Positions 38,524 to 44,807 of a DNA stretch of 44,807 nucleotides are shown here, piece after piece (within the stretch, counting starts at the first letter, position 1; every line of letters begins with the position of its first letter). The stretch comes from CAZUMJ01 sp964621605 (lineage in GTDB: Bacteria; Actinomycetota; Acidimicrobiia; Acidimicrobiales; Iamiaceae), in assembly GCA_964621605.1 (NCBI GenBank), contig CAZUMJ010000024.1:1-44807 (forward strand), in the 5' to 3' direction. The position numbers and the translations under genes were made by a program. The notes under the pieces were generated by a model, which searched no databases, was not told the DNA's origin, and was given only the letters and a program-made list of their open reading frames with translations.

Positions 38524-39843
38524 CTAACGCATCGGCGACATGCCGCCGCTCGCGCGCTTGGCGGTGGACCGCAGCTCGTCGCGGAAGTCGGGGTGTGCGA
38601 TCTCGGCGAGCTCGCGCCCACGCTGGTGGACCGTCTTGCCTTGCAGCTCGGCGACGCCGTACTCGGTGACGACGAGGTCGACCTGGTGTCGGGGGGTCGT
38701 GACGATCGTGCCGGCCGGATACCACGGCACGATGCGTGACCGGCGCTCTCCCCCGACGGTGACCGTCGACGGCATGCAGATGATCGAGCGGGCCTCCAAC
38801 GACAGCGCGCTGGCCGACACGAAGTCCTCATGGCCGCCGATGCCGGAGTACTGCCGACCGTCGATCGTGTCGGCGACGACCTGGCCCGACACGTCGATCG
38901 ACATGGCCCCGTTGATGGTCACGCTCATCCGGTTGCGTGCCACCGCCTCGGGCGAGTTCACGAGCTCCACCGGCAGGAATGCCACGTCGTGGTTCTCGTG
39001 CAGCCAGTCGTAGAGCTCACGGGTGCCGAGTGCGAAGGTCGCCAACGACACGCCGTCGTAACTGCCCTTGCGGTTGGTGACCTTGCCCGCCTGGTGCAGG
39101 CGCATCAGGCCCGTGGTGAACATCTCGGAGTGGATGCCATAGTCGCCGCCGGCGCCGTCGGCCAGCAGCGACGCCACCATCGACGGGACCGCACCGATGC
39201 CGGTCTGCAGCGTGGCGCCGTCGGGGACGAGTGCGCGCACGTGCCCGGCGATGGCGCGGTCGACGTCGGTGGGGGGTGGATCGTCGATGGCCGCCGGGGT
39301 CGCGTCGGACTCGACGAGCACATCGATCTCGTCGAGGTGCAGCGCGTGGCGGTGGTCTGCACCGATGCCGAACGTGCGCGGGAAGTTCGGGCTGACCTCC
39401 ACCACGAGCGTGCGGTCTGGGTCGGCGCCCGCGGCGCGCAGTTCGGCGATGCTCGCCCCCGCGTGCAGCGACAGGCTGCACCACCCGTCGGCGTCGGGTG
39501 GTGCCGCGGCGGTCGCCATCACCCGGGGGGCGACCTCTGCGTAGAGGCGCGTGTAGCGACGGAAGTCGGCCGGCACGAAGCCGAGGTTGGCGTCGGCCGC
39601 CTGCAGCATCCGCTCCAGCGGCCCGAAGAACCCCGACAGGTAGTGCACGTTGGGGTGGGTGAAGAGGTCCGTGAGAACCGTGAGCAGCGCCGAGTACACC
39701 CGGAGCTGCTCCCAGTCGGTGCGCCGTCCGAGGGCCTCCACGAAGCGGATCGGCTGGCCGGTGCCGAGTGGCAGGCCGAGCGAGTCGCGCGGCGCCACGA
39801 GCGCGGCCGCGTCGTCGGGGCTGAGGTGCTGCAGGCTGGTCAT
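38524..39843 (-). CDS. acetyl-CoA hydrolase/transferase (4-hydroxybutyrate CoA-transferase-like)
   Basis: 439 aa, family I CoA-transferase of the acetyl-CoA hydrolase/4-hydroxybutyrate CoA-transferase type. ATG 39843 is chosen over the 8-residue longer frame. Key motif: DYGIHSEMFTTGL with Glu240 as the likely acyl-anhydride/CoA-accepting catalytic Glu; also YSGIGGHEDFVSASALS and the C-terminal VVTEYGVAELQGKT. It moves CoA between short-chain acids, for example using acetyl-CoA. Lies 6 nt from the deacetylase gene, same strand, so co-transcription is possible. Confidence 0.9.
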   Translation of the reverse strand: MTSLQHLSPDDAAALVAPRDSLGLPLGTGQPIRFVEALGRRTDWEQLRVYSALLTVLTDLFTHPNVHYLSGFFGPLERMLQAADANLGFVPADFRRYTRLYAEVAPRVMATAAAPPDADGWCSLSLHAGASIAELRAAGADPDRTLVVEVSPNFPRTFGIGADHRHALHLDEIDVLVESDATPAAIDDPPPTDVDRAIAGHVRALVPDGATLQTGIGAVPSMVASLLADGAGGDYGIHSEMFTTGLMRLHQAGKVTNRKGSYDGVSLATFALGTRELYDWLHENHDVAFLPVELVNSPEAVARNRMSVTINGAMSIDVSGQVVADTIDGRQYSGIGGHEDFVSASALSLEARSIICMPSTVTVGGERRSRIVPWYPAGTIVTTPRHQVDLVVTEYGVAELQGKTVHQRGRELAEIAHPDFRDELRSTAKRASGGMSPMR

Positions 39844-39931
39844 GGCCGCAGAGCTTCGCAGACGCACCCCGGCAACGCGATCGCCGGGCGCCCGCGGGCC
39901 AACTTCGCGGCCTGACAGGTAGGTTGCGTGT

Positions 39932-41005
39932 ATGCATCACCCACTGTCCAGGCGGGCGCGACGCTGCGTCGGACTCGCCGCGCTGCTGGGCCCGCTCCTG
40001 CTCACCGCCTGCGAGCCCGGGTCGACGATCGCCCTCGCAAAGGGGCTCGTCACCCCGGTCGCGGTGACGGCCAGCCCTGACGGGGGCCTGTACGTCGTCG
40101 ACCAGGGCGACTGCACCGTCAAGAAGGTTGACACGTCAGGCACGCTGAGCACCGTCGCCGGCACAGGTTCGTGCGGCTACAGCGGGGACGGCGGGGCGGC
40201 CACCTCGGCGAAGATCGCCCCGGTCACCACCTCGGGCTCGGGCGACCTCGTCGGCGGAATCCAGGTCGCACCAGACGGCACGATCTACCTCGCCGACACC
40301 GGGAACGGCCGCATCCGGACCATCTCGCCACAGGGCACCATCTCGACCCTGCGCGCGGGCCTAGGGGCCTGGCCGAACGGCGTCGGCCAGCTCGCCCTCG
40401 GGGCAGACGGGTCTGTGTACTTCACCGCCGGCCTCGGCGGCGTCCGTCGCCTCACCTCCGGCGGCGCCCTGAGCACCATCAGCACCGATTCCGCCCGCTC
40501 GATCGCGGTCACCCCGGCGGGTGCCATCGCGTTCGAGAACATCGGGCTCCTTGGATCGCCCGGGCTGCGCCTGTACGACCCGACCTCGGGGGCAGTAACC
40601 GCCACCGGTGACTCCGAGTCGTCGCCCGCGATCGCCTTCGATGCGCACGGCTACCGCTACGCGGCCTATGGCTCGCGCATCGTACGGACCGCCCCCGACG
40701 GCTCGCAGACCGTGCTTGCCGGCACCGGCGCCGCCGACCCAGCGACCGCAACCCAGTCGGGTGACGCCCTCGACCTTCACCTCAGCCCCCACGGCCTCGC
40801 CACCACGCCGAACGGTGCGCTCCTGGTGACCTCGGGCCACGCGGTGTACCGCATCGAGGCACCCGCCACGTTCGGCACGACGACGGCGAGCGGCTGCAAC
40901 ACCCGCTCTATCAGCCCGATCACGACTACAGCGGGCTCCGCTTGCAAGGGGCAGACCTGCACGGCTGCGACCTCAGCGGCTCGAACTTCACCCGCTCCGA
41001 CCTGA
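39932..41005 (+). CDS. NHL-repeat lipoprotein, probable 5' part of a frameshifted gene
   Basis: 357 aa as read. Lipobox LLLTAC (Cys27) gives a surface lipoprotein. Residues ~35-320 are NHL-like blades (GGLYVVDQGDCTVKKVDTSGTLSTVAG, GTIYLADTGNGRIRTISPQGTIST). The last ~35 residues, after SGCN, are in a low-complexity frame (Thr/Ser/Ala-rich) that is out of phase with a pentapeptide reading frame running on through 40942. Skipping one AC of the AC-AC run at ~40899-40902 would join the two frames as SGCN-PLYQPDHDYSGLRLQGADL, so this is likely one gene of about 1,087 aa. TAGGTT (39920-39925) 6 nt before the ATG suggests a leaderless start. Confidence 0.8.
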   Translation: MHHPLSRRARRCVGLAALLGPLLLTACEPGSTIALAKGLVTPVAVTASPDGGLYVVDQGDCTVKKVDTSGTLSTVAGTGSCGYSGDGGAATSAKIAPVTTSGSGDLVGGIQVAPDGTIYLADTGNGRIRTISPQGTISTLRAGLGAWPNGVGQLALGADGSVYFTAGLGGVRRLTSGGALSTISTDSARSIAVTPAGAIAFENIGLLGSPGLRLYDPTSGAVTATGDSESSPAIAFDAHGYRYAAYGSRIVRTAPDGSQTVLAGTGAADPATATQSGDALDLHLSPHGLATTPNGALLVTSGHAVYRIEAPATFGTTTASGCNTRSISPITTTAGSACKGQTCTAATSAARTSPAPT

Positions 41006-43194
41006 CCGGCTCAGACCTGCACGGTGCCGACCTCAGCGGCACGACCCTCTCCTACGCCAACCTGACGGGTGCAGACCTGAGCAGCGCCAACCTCAGCGGC
41101 GCGACGCTCTCCTCCGCCAACCTGACCGACGCCGACCTGTCCACCGTCACCGTCGATCCTTGGACGAACCTCTCGGCGGTGACGTTCACGGGGGCAATCC
41201 TCAGCGGCACTGACCTCTCGCTGGTGGCGGCCTACTCGTTCAGTTCCGCTGCATCGGGTGGCATCACGGCACCGCCGCTCGGGCTCCCGTCGCCGTGGCT
41301 CCTCCTCAACGGCTACCTCATAGGCCCGAAAGCAGGGCTTGCGGGAGCGGACCTGCACGGGCTGGACCTCCGGGCGACAACCCTCACGAACGCGAGCCTC
41401 ACGAACGCGAACCTCACCGGGGCCGACCTCACTGGCGGCTCGCTCGCCAGTGCGAACCTCGCTGGTGCTGCCCTCGCAGGCACCACGCTCGAAGGGCTCC
41501 GATCCGGTTCGGTCCTGGGAACCCCCGCCAGCCTGCCCACGGGCTGGTCGCTGCTGCACGGCTACCTCGTCGGGCCCGGCGCCGACCTGCGCTACGCCAG
41601 GTTCGACGATGCCGACCTCTCGGGATCGAACTGGTCCGGCACCACACTCGACTCGGCCTCGTTCGTTGACGCAGACGTCACCGGTGCGACCTTCGCGGGC
41701 GTCCGGCTCTTCGGGGTCGCGTTCAACCGTGCTGACCTGAGCGACGCCGATCTCACCGGCGCAGACCTGAGCGGTGCCCGCCTCACCGACGCAAACCTGA
41801 CCGGCGCCGACCTCACCCAGGTGACAACCGACGGCACCACCGATCTCAGCTTTTCGATCCTTGTCGACACGAACCTCAGCAATGCAGCACTCGGCCCGCT
41901 CCCAGCCAGCGCGTTGCTCTGGGTGTCTTCGAGCGGCATCGTGGGCACTCCGCAGCTCCCCGCACCATGGCGGCTGGTTGGCGGCTACCTCCTCGGCCCT
42001 CGGGCGAAGCTGACGGGAGCCGACCTGCACGGCCAGTCGCTTGCCGGTGCCGACCTCACCAGCGCCTACCTCAACAACGCGACCCTGTCTGGCGCGCACC
42101 TCAACGGAGCCGACCTCACCGACGCGAACCTGTCCAGTACCGACCTCACCGGAGCCGACCTCACCGACGCGACGCTGTCCCGCTCGAACATCAGCGGCAG
42201 CTCCCTAGCCGAAGCGATCCTCTCCGGTGTGCGCTCGGGATCGCTCGTCGGCACTCCCAGCGCCCTTCCCGGCGGTTGGACGATCACCCAGGGGATCCTC
42301 TTCGGTCCGGGTGCCGACTTGACCAACTCCCCCTTCGGAGGCGTCGCACTCGACGGCATGGACCTGCACGGCCTCGACCTCTCGGGCAGCGACCTGAGCT
42401 ACGCGACGCTCACGGGGACGAACCTGACCGACACCAATCTGACCGACACCAACCTGACGGGCATCACCCTCAGCGGCGCCACCGTGACCGGCGCCGATTT
42501 CACCGGCGCGTCGCTCGATGGGGCTGGGGGCACCGGGCTGATCGGCACCCCCGCAAACATGCCCGCCGGCTCGGCCATCCGGCTCGGGATCCTGATTGGC
42601 CCCGGCGGCGACCTCTCGGGCCAGGACCTGCACGGCCAGGACCTCTCCCACCTCGACCTGACCGCCACCGACCTCACCAACGCGAACCTCGCCAACGCCG
42701 ACCTCACCGACGCAACCCTCACGAGTGCATTGGTCGGTGGCCTCGACCTCAGCAACGCCACGCTCACGGGCGTGCACAGCGGGCAGCTCGACGGCGTCCC
42801 GGCGGCGGTGCCCTCCGGCTGGCTCACGGGCGGGGGCTACCTCATCGGCGCCGGGGCGGACCTAACGGGAATCGACCTGGCCGACGTCGACGTGAGCGGC
42901 ATGGATCTCACCGGCGCGAACCTCTCGCAGGCGGGGATCATCCCAGCCAATGTCACGGGCACGAACCTGTCCGGCGCGAACTTCTCCGGCGCCCTGTTCA
43001 GCGCGGGAGTCCTCACGGGCACCAACCTGTCCGGGGCCAACGTCTCCGGCGCCTCGCTGTTCCAGACATCATTCGTGAACATCGTGGGCACCCCGGTAGG
43101 TGGCGCCAGTGCCTCCTACTACGAGGCGACCTGCCCCGACGCAACCATCGTCTCCCAGCCCGCAACCTGCGTCGGCCACGGGTTCGACCCGTGA
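40942..43194 (+). CDS. pentapeptide-repeat protein with recurrent spacer modules
   Basis: 750 aa if started at TTG 40942, but the frame is open further upstream and the A(D/N)LxG periodicity continues before it, so the TTG is probably not a real start. It is a right-handed beta-helix of pentapeptides, interrupted six times by a ~28-aa module of the form GTPxxLPxGWxLxxGYLxGPGADL (starting near residues 106, 188, 330, 432, 530, 613), spaced 82-142 aa apart. The C-terminus has GTPVGG and two cysteines (731, 743). No catalytic motif. Exported if joined to the NHL lipoprotein; the binding partner is unknown. Confidence 0.83.
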   Translation: MQGADLHGCDLSGSNFTRSDLTGSDLHGADLSGTTLSYANLTGADLSSANLSGATLSSANLTDADLSTVTVDPWTNLSAVTFTGAILSGTDLSLVAAYSFSSAASGGITAPPLGLPSPWLLLNGYLIGPKAGLAGADLHGLDLRATTLTNASLTNANLTGADLTGGSLASANLAGAALAGTTLEGLRSGSVLGTPASLPTGWSLLHGYLVGPGADLRYARFDDADLSGSNWSGTTLDSASFVDADVTGATFAGVRLFGVAFNRADLSDADLTGADLSGARLTDANLTGADLTQVTTDGTTDLSFSILVDTNLSNAALGPLPASALLWVSSSGIVGTPQLPAPWRLVGGYLLGPRAKLTGADLHGQSLAGADLTSAYLNNATLSGAHLNGADLTDANLSSTDLTGADLTDATLSRSNISGSSLAEAILSGVRSGSLVGTPSALPGGWTITQGILFGPGADLTNSPFGGVALDGMDLHGLDLSGSDLSYATLTGTNLTDTNLTDTNLTGITLSGATVTGADFTGASLDGAGGTGLIGTPANMPAGSAIRLGILIGPGGDLSGQDLHGQDLSHLDLTATDLTNANLANADLTDATLTSALVGGLDLSNATLTGVHSGQLDGVPAAVPSGWLTGGGYLIGAGADLTGIDLADVDVSGMDLTGANLSQAGIIPANVTGTNLSGANFSGALFSAGVLTGTNLSGANVSGASLFQTSFVNIVGTPVGGASASYYEATCPDATIVSQPATCVGHGFDP

Positions 43195-43209
43195 CCTGAC
43201 GACACGCCG

Positions 43210-44034
43210 CTACCCCGCCGCCAGCAGCCGGCGGTTGAACAGGTCGAGGACCTGCTCGAGCGCAGCACGCGTCGCGGTGCCCGGCCGGTCGACGAGATGC
43301 TCCGTGAGCACCGAGTGCGGCGGCAGCGCCGCGTCGGGGTTCGCGTCCGCGTCGTCGAGCTCGACCGCCACGAACGCGTCGCCGAGCTCGTCTCGCAGGA
43401 ACGAGAAGCGCTCGGCGGGAACGAGGCGGTCGCTGCGGAAGCGCAGGCCCAACACCTCGAGCCCGTCATCGGCGCAGCGCTGCTTCACGCGATCGAGGTC
43501 GGCGGGGGCGATGTCGATCGAGCGGCGGTCGCAGCGGCGGATCGCGACGGGCATCGACGGTTGCGACAGCACGGGAGCGACGACCACGTCGTCGACCGCC
43601 ATCGCGAGCGCGAACCCGCCGGTGAAGCACATGCCGACGACCCCGACGCCGGGCCCACCACACTGCTCGTGCTCGTGCGCCGCGAGGGCGCGCAGCCACG
43701 ACACGACCGGGGACGTGCGGCCCGTGGCGAACACGACGAACTCGCGGCTCACGCACGCCGGCACGAGCGCCGCGAGACCGGTGCGCAACGACCCGACCTT
43801 GCCGTGGGTGTCAGGGTCTGGGTCACGTCCGGGGACGCCGAACAGGTGCGGCATCACGGCCGTACAACCGGTGTCGGCCACCCTGCGGGCGAAGTCGGCG
43901 ACCTTGGGGGTGATGCCGGGGATCTCGGCGATCACGATGACCGCGGGCCCGCTCCCCTTGCGATACACGGTGCGGGCCTTGCCGTCGTGGGTGAAGGTGG
44001 TCTCGGAGAAGTCGCGCAGGTCGTCGTCGGCCAT
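43210..44034 (-). CDS. dienelactone hydrolase family protein
   Basis: 274 aa. Fold and triad of dienelactone hydrolases: Cys136 in GVVGMCFTGG (nucleophile), Asp202 in RFRSDRLVP, His240 in LPPHSVL, and the Glu37 in IAEIPGI near the oxyanion site. These enzymes open lactones in aromatic degradation or hydrolyse related esters. The ATG is at 44034. Converges with the pentapeptide gene, 15 nt apart. No pathway partner is next to it. Confidence 0.9.
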   Translation of the reverse strand: MADDDLRDFSETTFTHDGKARTVYRKGSGPAVIVIAEIPGITPKVADFARRVADTGCTAVMPHLFGVPGRDPDPDTHGKVGSLRTGLAALVPACVSREFVVFATGRTSPVVSWLRALAAHEHEQCGGPGVGVVGMCFTGGFALAMAVDDVVVAPVLSQPSMPVAIRRCDRRSIDIAPADLDRVKQRCADDGLEVLGLRFRSDRLVPAERFSFLRDELGDAFVAVELDDADANPDAALPPHSVLTEHLVDRPGTATRAALEQVLDLFNRRLLAAG

Positions 44035-44055
44035 CGCGGCACGGTAGCCGGGGCG

Positions 44056-44649
44056 CTACGCCTGAGGTGCCGCACCACCTGGGGCGAGGCGAGCCACGAG
44101 TGCGCGCAGCTCGACCAGCTCTGCTTTGAGGTCGAGGTAGTGCTGGGTCTCCTCCGACGGCGTCGCCAGCTCGGTGACGATCGAGCCCCCAGGCTCGAGC
44201 ACCGCGGAAGCCACCTCCGCGAACGAGGCCGCACCCTCACGTTCGACCGCGACAAGAAGATCATCCTCGGTGAGGTGCTCCCGCTCGAGCGCGGCCGCGT
44301 CGACGACCCCGTCCGTGATGAGCACGGTCGGGCTGCCTTCCACGATGCGACGCAACCGGTGGTGGCGGAACAACAGGATGGCCACCGCGCCGTTGGCCAC
44401 GAAGAGCACGCTGGCGCCGACCACAGCCCCGGTGACCGAGTTGTCGTTGCCGATGATGCCGTTCTGCACGGCGTTCGCGACGGCCAGCAGCACCACGAAG
44501 TCGAGCGTGTTGAGCTGCGCCAGCTCGCGCTTGCCACCGACGCGCAGCGCCACAACCAGGAACACGTACACGAGCAGCGCCCGCAGGATCTTCTCGCCGA
44601 CCGGGATCGGGAGGTGGAACAGGCTGTTCGCCAAGCTGGCCACGATCAT
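44056..44649 (-). CDS. DUF421 (YetF-type) membrane protein
   Basis: 197 aa from ATG 44649. Three N-terminal membrane helices (ILRALLVYVFLVVALRVGGKRELAQLNTLDFVVLLAVANAVQNGIIG and VVGASVLFVANGAVAILLF) are followed by a cytoplasmic domain with VEGSPTVLITDGVV and a C-terminal coiled-coil-like tail. YetF-type proteins are of unclear function, with stress or sporulation links in Bacillus. The sequence in front of the ATG is strongly purine-poor; the ribosome-binding site is weak. Confidence 0.88.
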   Translation of the reverse strand: MIVASLANSLFHLPIPVGEKILRALLVYVFLVVALRVGGKRELAQLNTLDFVVLLAVANAVQNGIIGNDNSVTGAVVGASVLFVANGAVAILLFRHHRLRRIVEGSPTVLITDGVVDAAALEREHLTEDDLLVAVEREGAASFAEVASAVLEPGGSIVTELATPSEETQHYLDLKAELVELRALVARLAPGGAAPQA

Positions 44650-44747
44650 CGGAACCCCTTCGCGTCGTTCGGAGGGCCGAAACGTAGACCCGTGCCCCAT
44701 CGCCGCGCGGTCACCCTGGTCTGACGAACCCTGCGTCGTAACCGTGA

Positions 44748-44764
44748 CCGAACGGTAGGTTCGG
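44748..44764. promoter_or_regulatory. palindrome CCGAAC-N5-GTTCGG near the window end
   Basis: CCGAAC (44748-44753) and GTTCGG (44759-44764) are perfect 6-bp arms around GGTAG. It lies upstream of the DUF421 gene and possibly of a gene beyond 44807. Same 6-5-6 geometry as other operator-like sites in the window but different arms, so probably a different regulator. I find no gene in 44650-44807. Confidence 0.45.
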
Positions 44765-44807
44765 GTCAGTGTCAGGCTGGTCGTCGTCCGAGGGGTTGGC
44801 TCTTAGG

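Noticed and set aside
40890..40944. Programmed -1 frameshifting between the NHL and pentapeptide frames
   Set aside because: Going between the frames requires a -1 (or +2) shift, but I see no slippery heptamer, so a mutation or sequence error is more likely.

Overview
The window is high-GC DNA from an actinobacterium. The family mix suggests a free-living, lipid-degrading member of Acidimicrobiia or a relative, but this is inferred from gene content and style only: several acyl-CoA dehydrogenases, CaiB and MaoC proteins, DUF35/OB-fold proteins, homodimeric AceE, a PIN toxin, DUF4214 and pentapeptide proteins, many ATGA overlaps, and TANNNT boxes 6-8 nt before start codons. I see no phage genes, insertion sequences, tRNA, rRNA or CRISPR array.

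Layout. 1-416 has no gene. 417-7644 is mostly housekeeping: an SDR 3-hydroxyacyl-CoA dehydrogenase, a DnaJ-domain protein, a FtsX-type ABC exporter pair, RNase HI, pyruvate dehydrogenase E1 (AceE) and a HhH-GPD protein. 7714-10246 is a three-gene minus-strand operon (cupin-like, NTF2-like, helical-repeat regulator-like). 10437-16510 holds an alpha/beta hydrolase without its nucleophile serine, a small protein, a cold-shock protein, an acyl-CoA dehydrogenase, a Phd/PIN toxin-antitoxin pair, an MBL hydrolase, an isochorismatase fold lacking its catalytic triad, and another hydrolase. 16507-21979 covers a DUF3089 lipoprotein, an amidohydrolase/crotonase/acyl-CoA ligase operon and a small lipoprotein. 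22018-28240 is an amidase divergent from a five-gene operon (acyl-CoA dehydrogenase, racemase-like CaiB, two MaoC proteins, second acyl-CoA dehydrogenase). 28260-28381 is a repeat cluster. 28456-32898 holds an acyltransferase, a second CaiB protein and a PQQ-propeller/DUF4214 protein. 33045-37649 holds an HMG-CoA-synthase-like/DUF35 fusion, an SCP2-type thiolase, SRPBCC and DoxX proteins and a crotonase. 37669-44649 holds a polysaccharide deacetylase, a CoA-transferase, an NHL lipoprotein running out of frame into a large pentapeptide protein, a dienelactone hydrolase and a DUF421 protein.

The most interesting signal is a shared 17-bp palindrome, TCTGAC-N5-GTCAGA (one copy has CCTGAC on the left), present five times in four intergenic regions: 17728 and 17752, 23577, 32946 and 36749. 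It lies in front of the ligase operon, the dehydrogenase/racemase/MaoC operon, the DUF35/thiolase operon and the last crotonase. Read together, these units form one route: CoA activation, 2-methyl epimerisation, dehydrogenation by a paired acyl-CoA dehydrogenase, hydration by a paired MaoC enzyme, and thiolysis or retro-aldol cleavage beside a DUF35 protein. It is organised like the cholesterol side-chain (igr) genes of Mycobacterium but split into four operons. No regulator that could bind the palindrome is encoded in the window. The substrate is unknown; a branched or polycyclic acyl chain is an inference.
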